Origin: Solirubrobacteraceae bacterium
GTDB lineage: Bacteria; Actinomycetota; Thermoleophilia; Solirubrobacterales; Solirubrobacteraceae
Length of the DNA: 64,000 nucleotides
NCBI GenBank assembly: GCA_029263125.1
Contig: JAJCYD010000005.1
Coordinates: forward strand, 39,720-103,719
Direction: 5' to 3'
This document shows positions 1 through 9,819 of this stretch, piece after piece. The notes under the pieces were generated by a model. It did not search any database. It worked only from the letters and a program-made list of their open reading frames with translations, and was not told the DNA's origin. The translations under genes and the position numbers were made by a program. Every line of letters starts with the position of its first letter. Position 1 is the stretch's first letter.

Positions 1-589
1 GGGCTCTCCTGCGGACGTCGACGGGTCGATCGTGATCGTCGTCGGCGCCGTCGGCGCGCTCGTGAACGTCGCGGCGTTCTGGGCGCTGTCGCGCTCGGAG
101 CGCCAGAGCCTGAACGTCGCGGGAGCCCGTGCGCACGTGCTCGCCGACCTCTACGGCTCCTTCGCGGCGATCGGCGCAGGTCTCGTGATCGCCTCGGGCG
201 GGCCGGCGCGCGTCGACACGATCGCCGCGCTCACGGTCGCGGCGCTGATGGTGCGCTCCGGCTGGTCGCTGCTTCGCGCGTCGACCAGGGTGCTGCTGGA
301 GGCCGCGCCGTCGGGGATCGACCCCGACGAGGTCGGCAACGCCCTCGCCTCCCACAAGGGCGTGGTGGAGATCCACGACCTGCACGTCTGGGAGGTCACC
401 TCCGGATTCCCCGCTCTGGCCGCACATGTCGTCGTCGACGCCGATGCCGACTGCCACGGCTGCCGCCGCGAGCTGCAGTCGCTGCTGCGCGAGCGCTTCG
501 GGATACGTCACACGACGCTGCAGGTCGATCACGAGTCCTGGCAGCAGCTCGTCGAGATCCAACCGCTGGCCCCCAGCACGCGCGATTGA
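1..589 (+). CDS. Cation diffusion facilitator (CDF/CzcD-like) transporter, C-terminal part; 5' end probably outside the window
   Basis: ORF 32..589; membrane segments followed by a CDF-type cytoplasmic domain (VVEIHDLHVWEVTSGFPALAAHVVVD...HTTLQVDHE). Confidence 0.85.
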   Translation, partial: GSPADVDGSIVIVVGAVGALVNVAAFWALSRSERQSLNVAGARAHVLADLYGSFAAIGAGLVIASGGPARVDTIAALTVAALMVRSGWSLLRASTRVLLEAAPSGIDPDEVGNALASHKGVVEIHDLHVWEVTSGFPALAAHVVVDADADCHGCRRELQSLLRERFGIRHTTLQVDHESWQQLVEIQPLAPSTRD

Positions 590-626
590 GCCGAACGTGT
601 CGCCGCGCCCGTAACCACGCACGACC

Positions 627-1151
627 ATGCCCGGCTGGCCTCCACGCTGCGAGCTCGTCGTCTATCCCGCCGCGAGCCTTCCGCGCTCGATTCCGCATCC
701 CGACGCGTCGGTCACGCGGGCGCTCACGCGCGACGGCGTGCCGAAGGCCTGGTTCTATGCCGGCTACGCGGCGTCGCGCGAGCTGCGCGCCGTCGACGTC
801 CCGCCGCTCGGCCGGCTGATCCGCTTCGCGAGCTCGGGGCTCGGCGCGAGCATCCTCGTCGAACCGGCGCTCGGCGAGGTGCTGTTCCTCGTCACCGTCC
901 GCGGCGCCGTGCCGGCGTTCGTGAACTCCTCGCTGGCGCAGTTCACCGAGACCGTCCGCACGGTCGTCGACCGGTACCCGTACTACTCGATGGCCTCCAG
1001 CCCGCATGAGGTCGGCGCGGCCGCGACCGAGGTCGCCGCGATCGTCGAGGCGATCGACCCGCCCGCGCTGGCGCCGCAGCTCTACTGGACGACGTTCGTG
1101 GAGGACATGCGCGCCGGGGCGTTCCCGTCGGAGGTGCTGGCCCCCGACTGA
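627..1151 (+). CDS. SUKH-4-like immunity-family domain protein (174 aa)
   Basis: ORF with VFLVTVRGAVPAFVNSSLAQFTETVRTVVD, resembling the SUKH-4/YwqJ-immunity pattern of actinobacteria. Confidence 0.5.
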   Translation: MPGWPPRCELVVYPAASLPRSIPHPDASVTRALTRDGVPKAWFYAGYAASRELRAVDVPPLGRLIRFASSGLGASILVEPALGEVLFLVTVRGAVPAFVNSSLAQFTETVRTVVDRYPYYSMASSPHEVGAAATEVAAIVEAIDPPALAPQLYWTTFVEDMRAGAFPSEVLAPD

Positions 1152-1154
1152 CCG

Positions 1155-2942
1155 CTACAGCGCCGAGGACCCGATGACCTCCTGCCACCACGCGCGCTCG
1201 GCATCTGCCGATGCCAGCCGCAGGCGCCTGCGCGCGTGCCACTGAATCTGCTCGCGGCTGCCGACCATCACATGCGGCCCGGTGACGGCGTAGCGGCCGT
1301 CCGACAGCACGACGAGCGCGCCCGGCACGTCCCAGCGCGTACCCAGCCGCTCGATGACCTCCAGATCGAGCACCTCGTCGGGAGCGTCGGGATCGCCGTC
1401 GCTCTCCATCCAGGGGCGCGACGTGAAGATCGGCGCGCCCGTAGCCCGCAACGAGCGCTCCGGGCGCGGCGCCGGACCGACAGGCCCGATGCGCCAGCGC
1501 TCGCGGGCGTCCTCGAGCGCCTCCATCGCCGTCTGGCGAACGAGGACGTACAGGCGATCGCCGGCCTCCAGGCGCGTCGAGCCGCGTGGAGGCAGCGCCT
1601 CGTCGTTGCGCACGAGCACGTTGACGAGCGCCTCGCGCGGCAGGCCCAGGTCGCGCACGCGCACGCCGATCGCCGCGTCGCCCTCGACGAGCGGCACCTC
1701 GACGACGTCGGCCCCGAGCTGGCGGATCGAGCCGACCTCCACGAGCTGGCTGCGCAGCGCGGGCTCGGTCGTCAGCGCGCCGAAGCGCTCGGCGACCAGG
1801 GTGAACGTCGAGCCCTGAAGCAGCGTCGACACGAGCACGACGAAGAACGCGATGTTGAAGAGCGTGATCGCTCCGTCGATCCCCTCGATGATCGGAAACA
1901 GCGCGAGCACGACGGGCACCGCGCCGCGCAATCCCGCCCACCCGAGCACGATCCGCTCGGAGGTGCGGATCGGCGCGAATGCCGTCGCGACCATCACCGC
2001 CAGCGGCCGCGCGACGAACACGAGCACCAGCGCGATCGCCGTGCCCTTCAGCGCGACAGGACCCAGGTCCGATGGGAAGACGAGCAGGCCCAGCGTGAAG
2101 AACATCGTCAACTGCGCGAGCCATGCGAGGCCGTCATGGAAGGCCGCCACGGTCTGGCGGGCGGGCAGCGCCGCCGACCCCAGCGACAGGCCCGCCAGAT
2201 AGGAGGCCATGAAGCCCGACCCCTGCAGCGTGTCCGCCGAGCCGAAGGCGATCGCCACGACGGCCAGCGACGCGACGGGATACAGCCCGCCGGTCGCGAG
2301 GTTCGCCCGGCGAAAGGCCTGCACCGCCAGCCAGCCGACGACCCCGCCGACGATGGCGCCGATGCCGATCTGCTGCACGAACAGGCCGGCCATGTCCAGC
2401 AGGCCGAAGTCCGGCAGCCTGATCCACTCGATGAAGCCGAGCACGAGCAGGATCGCCACCGGATCGTTCATGCCGGCCTCGCCCTCCAGCGAGCGCGCAA
2501 GGCGGCGCTTGAGCGTCGATCCGCGCAGCAGCGCGAAGATCGCGGCGCCGTCGGTCGCGGACACGATCGACCCCATCAGCATGCCCTGCAGCAGCGTCAG
2601 GTCCAGCAGCCAGTGTGCCGCCAGCCCGGTGATGACCGCCGTTATCATCGTCCCGACGACCGCGAGGCTGAGGGCCGATCCGAGCACCGGGCGGATCTCT
2701 GGCACGCCCGCGGCGAGGCCGCCCTCGAAGAGGATCAGCGCCAGCGCGATGACCCCGATCGTCCGCGCCAGCTCGTAGTTGTCGAAGGCGATCAGGCTCA
2801 GCGCGTCGGAGCCGAGCGCCATCCCGACGCCGAGGAACAGGACCAGACCGGGGATGCGCAGGCGCCCGGCTGCGAGCGAGGCCACGAGGCCAAGCGCGAG
2901 CAGTCCGCCCGCGACCAGGATGAAGAGTCCCTCGCGCGCCAT
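1155..2942 (-). CDS. Potassium/proton antiporter, CPA1 NhaP2/CvrA type with TrkA-C domain
   Basis: 595 aa; multi-TM Na+/H+ exchanger core (LALILFEGGLAAG, SATDGAAIFALLRG) plus C-terminal RCK-C-like region. Confidence 0.88.
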   Translation of the reverse strand: MAREGLFILVAGGLLALGLVASLAAGRLRIPGLVLFLGVGMALGSDALSLIAFDNYELARTIGVIALALILFEGGLAAGVPEIRPVLGSALSLAVVGTMITAVITGLAAHWLLDLTLLQGMLMGSIVSATDGAAIFALLRGSTLKRRLARSLEGEAGMNDPVAILLVLGFIEWIRLPDFGLLDMAGLFVQQIGIGAIVGGVVGWLAVQAFRRANLATGGLYPVASLAVVAIAFGSADTLQGSGFMASYLAGLSLGSAALPARQTVAAFHDGLAWLAQLTMFFTLGLLVFPSDLGPVALKGTAIALVLVFVARPLAVMVATAFAPIRTSERIVLGWAGLRGAVPVVLALFPIIEGIDGAITLFNIAFFVVLVSTLLQGSTFTLVAERFGALTTEPALRSQLVEVGSIRQLGADVVEVPLVEGDAAIGVRVRDLGLPREALVNVLVRNDEALPPRGSTRLEAGDRLYVLVRQTAMEALEDARERWRIGPVGPAPRPERSLRATGAPIFTSRPWMESDGDPDAPDEVLDLEVIERLGTRWDVPGALVVLSDGRYAVTGPHVMVGSREQIQWHARRRLRLASADAERAWWQEVIGSSAL

Positions 2943-2954
2943 CGCACGATCTTG

Positions 2955-3923
2955 CTACAGCCAGCGCGCGCGCCGCAGCGCGGTGAAGAGCCCGAGGCCC
3001 ACGAGCGCCATCGCCAGCAGTGCGGTCGGGTAGCCGATCCGTGAGCCCAGCTCGGGCATATGCTCGAAGTTCATCCCCCAGATGCTGGCCATGAACGTCG
3101 GCACGGCGATGATCGCCGCCCAGCCGGAGATCTTGCGCACGACCTCGTTCTGCTGCAGGCCGATCACCGCCAGGTTGGCCTGGAAGATGCTCGCCAGCGC
3201 ATCGCGCTGGACAGCGATCTCCTCGTCCACGCGGCGGACGTGGTCCTGCACGTCGCGCAGGTGGTTGCGCAGCAGCTTGGGCGTGTTCGCTCGGGTGCGC
3301 GACTCCAGGACGTCCAGCGCTCCCAGCAGCGGGCGCACGGCGCGATGGAAGTCCGCCAGCTCGTGGCGCAGGAAGTAGACGCGGCGGGTCTGGTCGCCGC
3401 CCTCGGAGAAGACGACCTCCTCGACCTCGTCGACGTCGTTCTCGATCCCCTGGACGACGGGCAGGTAGTCGTCGACGACCTTGTCCATCACCGCCCACAC
3501 GGCAGCCGGCGGACCGAGCGCCAGCAGCTCGGGATGCTGCTCGAGGCGCTCGCGCGCGCCATGCAGCTCGCTGGCGGCGCCGTGGCGGATGACGATCACG
3601 TGGCGCGGCCCCGTGAACACGTGAACCTCGCCGAACTCGACCTCCTCGGTCGCGTCGATGTAGCGCGCGGTGTGCAGCACGAGGAAGAAGCCGTCCTCGT
3701 AGTCCTCGATCTTGGGTCGCTGGTGCGCCTTCATCGCGTCCTCGACCGCCAGCGGCGGCAGGGTGAAGCAGTCGGCGATCTCGCGCAGCTCGTCGTGCGT
3801 CGGATCGTGCAGGCCCAGCCAGACGAACCCGTCCTGCTCCCGCCGCCGCGCGGCCTCCTCGGGCGCCAGCGGCGCGGTGTCGCGGCGACTGCCTTCCTGG
3901 TAATGCGCGCAGTCGACGAGCAT
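2955..3923 (-). CDS. corA: CorA-family magnesium transporter
   Basis: 322 aa; C-terminal AIIAVPTFMASIWGMNFEHMPEL with the GMN motif. Confidence 0.93.
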   Translation of the reverse strand: MLVDCAHYQEGSRRDTAPLAPEEAARRREQDGFVWLGLHDPTHDELREIADCFTLPPLAVEDAMKAHQRPKIEDYEDGFFLVLHTARYIDATEEVEFGEVHVFTGPRHVIVIRHGAASELHGARERLEQHPELLALGPPAAVWAVMDKVVDDYLPVVQGIENDVDEVEEVVFSEGGDQTRRVYFLRHELADFHRAVRPLLGALDVLESRTRANTPKLLRNHLRDVQDHVRRVDEEIAVQRDALASIFQANLAVIGLQQNEVVRKISGWAAIIAVPTFMASIWGMNFEHMPELGSRIGYPTALLAMALVGLGLFTALRRARWL

Positions 3924-3936
3924 TGCGGCGGGCGCC

Positions 3937-4959
3937 TCAGCGCTTGCGCGACGCGGAGCGGTAGCTCATCGTCGGCCGCGAGCCCGACGTCAGGACCCGC
4001 TGCAGCACGCGAAACGCCGAGCGGGTCTGACCGTGCACGTTGATCAGCCCCGAGTCCCACGTGGTGTCGCGCGAGCCCGCGTTCCAGTGGTAGACGTAGA
4101 CCGCCTTGATTCTCGGGTTTCGCGGCAGCACGCGATCGAAGATGAAGCGCGTCACCTCGCCCGCGTGGATCGAGCCCTCGGGAATCGTCGTCCTGCTGCC
4201 GTTGTCACGGCGGACGAGACCGCCGGTCTCGGTCAGCCAGATGTCGGCGCCGGGCAGCGCGCGCAGGACCTTGCGCAGGCGCGCCGTCTTGAAGCGGTTG
4301 GCTTCGATGTAGTTGTGCAGTCCCCAGCGCTTGGGCGTGAAGCCGAGCTGGCGGCGAAACGCCCTGATCCATTTCACGGCGTTAGGCGAGTCCAGCAGCT
4401 CGGGCGCGAGGATCGTGCAGCTGCGGCACTCCTTGCGCAGCTGGCGGTAGTAGGCGGCGACGAGCTGGGGGCGGTGACAGGTCGGCTCGCCGCAGTGGTT
4501 GGCCTCGTTCCAGGTCGCGAACGTCTTCACCCACGGGTAGCGCGCGCGCATGCGCCGGAACTCCCTGCGCAGCTCCGCGGGCTTGGGCAGCGAGCGGCGC
4601 TTGGTGCGCGAATGCCCGATCGACAGCAGCGGCGTGACACCGGCGGCGCGGGCGCCCGCAAGCCAGGCGTCGAGCTCGGCGACCTGCCAGGAGACCCGCA
4701 TCGCGTCCCAGCTGATCGCCAGCCGAGCATGGCGGACGCCCAGCTCGCCGAAGCGCTCGTCGGAGAACATGTCGGCCTTCTGGTCGCTGATCCCGATCCT
4801 GACGGTGCGCCGGAGCTTGGCCGCGGCCTGCGTCGACCTGGACGCGGCGGTCGCCGAAGAGGACCTCGGGATCGAGGCGCCGGCGCTCGCGGACGTCAGC
4901 GCGAGCGTGGCGAGCAGGACCAGCATGGCCGCGACGGCCAGACGTGCCACCGCGCCCAT
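3937..4959 (-). CDS. Secreted glycoside-hydrolase-like protein (GH clan A fold)
   Basis: Signal peptide; KTFATWNEANH (acid/base WNE) and DIWLTETGGL (nucleophile E) motifs; start chosen at MGAVARLAVAAMLVLLATLAL. Confidence 0.65.
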   Translation of the reverse strand: MGAVARLAVAAMLVLLATLALTSASAGASIPRSSSATAASRSTQAAAKLRRTVRIGISDQKADMFSDERFGELGVRHARLAISWDAMRVSWQVAELDAWLAGARAAGVTPLLSIGHSRTKRRSLPKPAELRREFRRMRARYPWVKTFATWNEANHCGEPTCHRPQLVAAYYRQLRKECRSCTILAPELLDSPNAVKWIRAFRRQLGFTPKRWGLHNYIEANRFKTARLRKVLRALPGADIWLTETGGLVRRDNGSRTTIPEGSIHAGEVTRFIFDRVLPRNPRIKAVYVYHWNAGSRDTTWDSGLINVHGQTRSAFRVLQRVLTSGSRPTMSYRSASRKR

Positions 4960-5324
4960 CAGCCGCCCGTCAGCACCGTGTCGGCGGCGGTCCACGGTGG
5001 TGCGCAGCAGCACAGCAGCCGTAGCGGCTCGTCACCGGCGTTGACGAGCTTGTGGATCGCGCCCGGCGCGATCAGCGCGCAGTCCCCGGCGACCACGTCG
5101 CGTTCCTCGCCGTCGATCCGCAGCCGGCCCGTCCCCGACACAAAGAAATACAGCTCCTCGGCGATCGGGTGGTAGTGCTCGCCGGTCTCTCCGCCGACCG
5201 GCACCGACGCCTCCGCCAGCGACTGCTGGCGCGATGGCAGTGAGACGATTCCCGCGAGCTCGCGGATCGTCGAGCCATCGACGGACTCAAAGCGCTCGGC
5301 CGCGTCGATGTGCGCGAGATGCAT
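4959..5324 (-). CDS. Cupin domain protein
   Basis: GGETGEHYHPIAEELYFFVSGTGRLRIDGEERDVVAGDCALIAPGAIHKLVN. Confidence 0.85.
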   Translation of the reverse strand: MHLAHIDAAERFESVDGSTIRELAGIVSLPSRQQSLAEASVPVGGETGEHYHPIAEELYFFVSGTGRLRIDGEERDVVAGDCALIAPGAIHKLVNAGDEPLRLLCCCAPPWTAADTVLTGG

Positions 5325-5355
5325 CGCGTGCACGGTAGCGCGGCGAGCGGCCCGC

Positions 5356-6552
5356 TCAGGAGTCATGACGCTCGAGCTCCTCTTCCTCGCGGCGCACGGC
5401 CTCGAACTCTCCGGTCTCAAAGCGCGTCACGACGTCGGCGTCGATCTCCTCGTCGCTGAGGGTCGGCCGCGTGCGGCGCAGGCGAGCGGCGTCCAGGCGC
5501 TTGAACTTCAGGATCTCCAGGACGTACACGAGGTAGACGGACGCGATCAGCACCACCAGGCCAAGACCGGCCATCACCGCGGCCCAGCCGGCGTGCAGCG
5601 TCCCGCCGTTGTCGGAATAGGGCACGAAGCGCAGCGCCACCGCCAGGCCCGCCAGCGAGAGCGTCCACGCATAGAGGTAGAGCACCGTGCGCCGCGTCGA
5701 GAAGCCGATGCGGTCCAGGCGATGGTGGAAGTGCTCGCGGTCGGCGGCGTAGACCGGCTTGCGGTACTTCATCCGCTTGAGCACGACGAACGTCGTGTCC
5801 AAAAACGGCACGGCGAGCACGATCAGCGGGAAGATCAGCGCCAGCACGGCATTCGTCTTCGCCGAGCCGAGCACGGCGACGCAGCCCAGCAGCAACCCGA
5901 GCAGGTTGGACCCGCAGTCGCCCATGTAGACCGAGGCGGGGTGGAAGTTGTGGATCAGGAACCCGAGTGCCGCCCCCGCGGTGATCGCCGCCAGCACGCC
6001 GCCCTCGGTGCGCCCGAGGTCGAATGCGATGACCGCCAGCGCGGCTGCGCTGATCGCGCAGACGCCCGCGGCGAGCCCGTCGATGCCGTCGGAGAGGTTG
6101 ACGACGTTCATCACCGCCACGAGCCCGACGACCGTCAGCGGCCCGCCGACGTCGCCGAATTGCAGGCGTCCGGCGAACGGGATCGTGACGAAGTCCACCC
6201 GCACGCCGGCGCGCACGGCGAGCACGGCAGCGACGACCTGCCCGGCGAGCTTGATCCCCGGATCGAGCTCCACGCGGTCGTCCAGCGCGCCCACGAAGAC
6301 GATCACGGCCGCGGCGGCGAGCACGCCATGCAGCTCCTGGCTGCCGGGCAGCACGATGATCCCGGCGACGGTGCCGCCCGCGAAGATCGCCAGGCCGCCG
6401 AGCAGCGGCGTGCCGCCCGCGGCCAGCCCGCGGCCGCGCGCCTGGTCGATCGCTCCGATCGAGCGGGCGAAGCGCGTCGTCAGGGGCGTCAGCGCGGCGG
6501 TCGTCGCCAGCGCTATCGCGAAGGCCGTCAGCGCATCGAAGCCGTCCAGCAC
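5356..6552 (-). CDS. Undecaprenyl-phosphate GlcNAc-1-phosphate transferase (WecA/TagO, MraY family)
   Basis: NLSDGIDGLAAG, MGDCGSNLLG, DREHFHHRLDRIG motifs; GTG start at 6552. Confidence 0.92.
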   Translation of the reverse strand: MLDGFDALTAFAIALATTAALTPLTTRFARSIGAIDQARGRGLAAGGTPLLGGLAIFAGGTVAGIIVLPGSQELHGVLAAAAVIVFVGALDDRVELDPGIKLAGQVVAAVLAVRAGVRVDFVTIPFAGRLQFGDVGGPLTVVGLVAVMNVVNLSDGIDGLAAGVCAISAAALAVIAFDLGRTEGGVLAAITAGAALGFLIHNFHPASVYMGDCGSNLLGLLLGCVAVLGSAKTNAVLALIFPLIVLAVPFLDTTFVVLKRMKYRKPVYAADREHFHHRLDRIGFSTRRTVLYLYAWTLSLAGLAVALRFVPYSDNGGTLHAGWAAVMAGLGLVVLIASVYLVYVLEILKFKRLDAARLRRTRPTLSDEEIDADVVTRFETGEFEAVRREEEELERHDS

Positions 6553-6625
6553 GCCCGCGACTGTACCCGCCCGGCCCGGCGGCTCGGGGCACTCCGCGCC
6601 GCGGCCCGCCCCGCCTGCCCGGCGC

Positions 6626-7063
6626 CTACTGCGGCGGTTGCTCGATCGCGGCGACGCGGCGCGAGTGACGGCCGCCCTCGAACGCCTCCGCGAGGAACGC
6701 GTCGACGATCGCATCGGCCTGCGCGCCGTCCAGCCGGCGGCCGGAGAGCGTCACGACGTTCGCGTCGTTGTGCGCCCGGGCGAGCTGGGCCTCCTCGACG
6801 TCGTGGGCGTTGACCGCCCGCACGCCGGGCACTTTGTTGGCGACGATCGCGACGCCGACTCCCGAGCCGCAGACCAGCACGCCCTTCTCCGCGTCGCCCT
6901 CGGCGACGAGGCGGGCGGCCGGGGCCGCGTAGCGCGGATAGTCGACGGACTCGTCGGTGTCCGGGCCGACGTCGACGACGTCGTGTCCCGCGGCGGCAAG
7001 CTGAGACTTGACGTGCTCCTTGAGCTCGAAGCCGGCGTGATCTGAGGCGATAGCGATGCGCAT
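6626..7063 (-). CDS. rpiB: Ribose-5-phosphate isomerase B
   Basis: MRIAIASDHAGFELKEHV...GVLVCGSGVGVAIVANKVPGVRAVNAHD. Confidence 0.95.
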   Translation of the reverse strand: MRIAIASDHAGFELKEHVKSQLAAAGHDVVDVGPDTDESVDYPRYAAPAARLVAEGDAEKGVLVCGSGVGVAIVANKVPGVRAVNAHDVEEAQLARAHNDANVVTLSGRRLDGAQADAIVDAFLAEAFEGGRHSRRVAAIEQPPQ

Positions 7064-7073
7064 GGCCCTGATC

Positions 7074-7721
7074 CTACGCCGGGCGTCCGATCGCCGGTGG
7101 CGGCAGGATCGTCGCGGCCCGTGCCGCACGCCGCTCGGCGACAAGCTGGGGCTCGCCATCGAACATGCGGGCGACCCCGAGTGCTGAAAGCGCGATGACG
7201 GCGCGCTCGTCATCTTCGGGCACCCGCGGGTGCGAGCCGGGCGCAGGGTCGATGGCGAGCACCGTCGGGAAGCCATCGACATCACGTGGCCCACCCTCGT
7301 CGAAGAGCTCGGGGAGATGCTCGCGAAGCAGCCGTCCGTCGGGGTCGCGGTGATAGCGAGCGACGAACGCACGCCCCCGTCCCGCGGGGGCGGCGACGGT
7401 GAAGGCCGGCAGATCCTCGACGAGCACGGCTGCGGCATCCGGGCTCACCACGCCGGTGATCGGGATGCCAAGAGCAAAGCCGAGCGCGTTCGCCGAGGCC
7501 ACCGCCGCCCGAGCACCCATGTAGGAGCCCGGACCCACGCCGACCGCGATGTCATCCACCTCCTCGATCGTGACGCCCGCCTCGCCAAGCGCCTCGCGCA
7601 TGAGCCCCGACAGCTCCTCGACGGCGCGATCGCCGGTCCTGAGGGGATGCTCGTCTGGCCCCGTGCGAACCATGCAGCTCGGCGTCCGCAACGAGCAGTC
7701 GATCGCGAGCAGCACGTGCAT
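7074..7721 (-). CDS. tsaB: tRNA threonylcarbamoyladenosine biosynthesis protein TsaB
   Basis: LLAIDCSLRTPSC...IEEVDDIAVGVGPGSYMGARAAVASANALGFALGIP. Confidence 0.9.
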   Translation of the reverse strand: MHVLLAIDCSLRTPSCMVRTGPDEHPLRTGDRAVEELSGLMREALGEAGVTIEEVDDIAVGVGPGSYMGARAAVASANALGFALGIPITGVVSPDAAAVLVEDLPAFTVAAPAGRGRAFVARYHRDPDGRLLREHLPELFDEGGPRDVDGFPTVLAIDPAPGSHPRVPEDDERAVIALSALGVARMFDGEPQLVAERRAARAATILPPPAIGRPA

Positions 7722-8182
7722 CAGGAGGCCTCCCCGAGCCAGTCCAAGCGCTCGCACCAGGTGCCGGTCGCGGCGATCGTCGCGATGCGCTCGTCGTCGC
7801 CGGCTCCGAGGTCCAACGAGATCGTCACGTGGGGCGGCGCAAAGCCGCCGCTGCGCTCAGCCCACTCGATCAGCGTGACGCCGTCGTCGACGTACTCCTC
7901 GATGCCCAGCTGCGCGATCGACGAGGGGTCCTCCAACCGATAGAGGTCGAAGTGGCTCATCGGCAAGCGCCCCGACTCGTACATGGTGTGGACGACGAAG
8001 GACGGGCTCGTGACGTGCTCGCGCACGCCGAGCGCCGCTGCGAACCCCTGGACGAACGCGGTCTTCCCCGAGCCGATCCCGCCGTTGAGCAGCATCAGAT
8101 CTCCACGCCGCGCGACACGCGCGAGGTCTGCTGCCAGAGCATGGGTGTCCTCCAGCGACTCCAGATGCAAGGTCCACACGAC
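7721..8182 (-). CDS. tsaE: tRNA threonylcarbamoyladenosine biosynthesis ATPase TsaE
   Basis: LMLLNGGIGSGKTAFVQGFAAALG...SPSFVVHTMYESGRLPMSHFDLYRLED. Confidence 0.93.
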   Translation of the reverse strand, partial: VVWTLHLESLEDTHALAADLARVARRGDLMLLNGGIGSGKTAFVQGFAAALGVREHVTSPSFVVHTMYESGRLPMSHFDLYRLEDPSSIAQLGIEEYVDDGVTLIEWAERSGGFAPPHVTISLDLGAGDDERIATIAATGTWCERLDWLGEAS

Positions 8183-8192
8183 CGTCCTCCTC

Positions 8193-9185
8193 TCATCCCA
8201 GCGGAAGATGCGCCCGGACGCCGAACCCTTCGGGCGACGGGCCCGACTGCTCAAAGCGCCACCACCCGGCGGCGCCGATCATCGCGGCGTTGTCCGTCGC
8301 ATAGCGCAGGTCGGGCAGCCGGATCTGCGTCCTGTGGCCGAGTTCGGTCCGCAGGCGCTCGCGCAGGATCGGGCTGGCGGCAACACCACCGACGACGACG
8401 GCGCTGTGCGGCGACAAGTCCTCCACGGCGCGCTTGAGCTTGCCGAGGAGGACATCCATGCACGCCGCGGCGAACGACGCGGCCAGATCCGGGACATCGA
8501 CATCACCGCGTTCGATCGTGCGGCGCACGGCGGTCTTCAAGCCGGAGAAGGAGAAGTCGTAGCCGGCGCCGAGCATCGGCCGAGGAAGGGCATACGTGTC
8601 GGTCCCGGTCCCCGCGAGGCGGTCGAGTATCGGCCCCCCGGGGTAGCCCAGACCGAGCTCGCGAGCCACCTTGTCATACGCTTCGCCGACCGAATCGTCC
8701 CTCGTGGCTCCGAGGACCTCATAGGTGCCCCGCTGCGGAGCGTGCACGAGCATGCAGTGACCGCCGGACACGAGCAGGAACACGGCCGGATAGGTGACGT
8801 CGGCGCCGTCGAGCTCGGCCGAGAACAGGTGCCCCTCGAGGTGGTTGACGGCGACCAGCGGACGGTGCCATGCGAGCGCCAGGGCCTTGGCGGTCGCGAC
8901 GCCCACGGCGAGACATCCCGGGAGCCCGGGACCGGCCGTGACGGCGATGGCCTTCACGCTGCCGGGCAGGACGGCTGCTTCGGACAAGGCGGCGGCCACG
9001 GTCGCGGTGATCGCGGTGACGTGCTCCCGGCTGGCGACCTCGGGGACGACCCCGCCCCATTGTGCGTGCAGCGACGCCTGGCTGGCCACGACCGAGGAGA
9101 GCACCCGATAGTCGTCGCTGACCACCGCGGCCGCGGTCTCGTCGCACGACGTCTCGATGGCAAGGATGAGGTGACTAGCGCCCAC
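8193..9185 (-). CDS. tsaD: tRNA N6-adenosine threonylcarbamoyltransferase TsaD
   Basis: LILAIETSCDETAAAVV...AVNHLEGHLFSAEL...FSFSGLKTAVRR. Confidence 0.97.
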   Translation of the reverse strand: MGASHLILAIETSCDETAAAVVSDDYRVLSSVVASQASLHAQWGGVVPEVASREHVTAITATVAAALSEAAVLPGSVKAIAVTAGPGLPGCLAVGVATAKALALAWHRPLVAVNHLEGHLFSAELDGADVTYPAVFLLVSGGHCMLVHAPQRGTYEVLGATRDDSVGEAYDKVARELGLGYPGGPILDRLAGTGTDTYALPRPMLGAGYDFSFSGLKTAVRRTIERGDVDVPDLAASFAAACMDVLLGKLKRAVEDLSPHSAVVVGGVAASPILRERLRTELGHRTQIRLPDLRYATDNAAMIGAAGWWRFEQSGPSPEGFGVRAHLPLG

Positions 9186-9819
9186 GGCCGAGTATCGCCT
9201 CGATCTCGCACACCGGGATCGCTCCTTCGCGCTCGATCTGCGGCACCGACAGGTTCGTGTTGACCAGCGTCGACGACGCGCCGGTCAGCCGGCCACCGTC
9301 GACGGCGAGTGCCGGGGCGGTGGCGAGGCCGGCCAGGACATCGCCTACGCCGTTGGGGGTCGGCGCTCCATGGCGATTGGCGCTCGTCATCAACAGCGGA
9401 CCCGCTTGGCGCGCCAGCCCTTGGACCAGCGCGTGCGCCGGAGCGCGAACGGCGACCTCGTCGCGTCCGGCCAGCCAGCCGGGAAGCGGCGCCCGCGTCG
9501 CGCACGCGATCGTGAGCGCGCCCGGCCAGAACGTGGTCGCCAGCGCATCGGCCGCCGCGGTCCAGTCCAGCGACAGGTCACACCTGGCCTGCTCGGCGTC
9601 GGCCACGATGATCGGCAGGCGACGATCCGGCGGGCGCTGCTTCATCGCGAAGATCGCGCGCTGCGCATCGTCATGCGCCGGCAGGCACATGAGTCCATAC
9701 ACGGTATCCGTCGGGACGACGACGACTCCACCGTCGTGCAGAGCACCGAGCACCGCAGCGATCGCCTCCTCCAGCTCCTCGGCGTTCGAGATGTCGAGGC
9801 AGACCGTCGGCGACGTCAC
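9175..9819 (-). CDS. tsaC: L-threonylcarbamoyladenylate synthase (TsaC/Sua5/YrdC)
   Basis: GGVVVVPTDTVYGLMCL, KQRP, LLMTSANRHG motifs. Confidence 0.95.
   Translation of the reverse strand: MTSPTVCLDISNAEELEEAIAAVLGALHDGGVVVVPTDTVYGLMCLPAHDDAQRAIFAMKQRPPDRRLPIIVADAEQARCDLSLDWTAAADALATTFWPGALTIACATRAPLPGWLAGRDEVAVRAPAHALVQGLARQAGPLLMTSANRHGAPTPNGVGDVLAGLATAPALAVDGGRLTGASSTLVNTNLSVPQIEREGAIPVCEIEAILGRGR

Noticed and set aside
1236-3044. 602-aa plus-strand ORF
   Set aside because: Antisense to the clear K+/H+ antiporter gene; Arg/His/Glu-rich composition typical of GC-rich shadow ORFs.
4100-4160. TCGGGTTTCGCGGCAGC as another copy of the 72-bp repeat
   Set aside because: Only a short GGGTTTCGC match; lacks the N9 loop and right arm and lies inside the glycosidase-like coding sequence.
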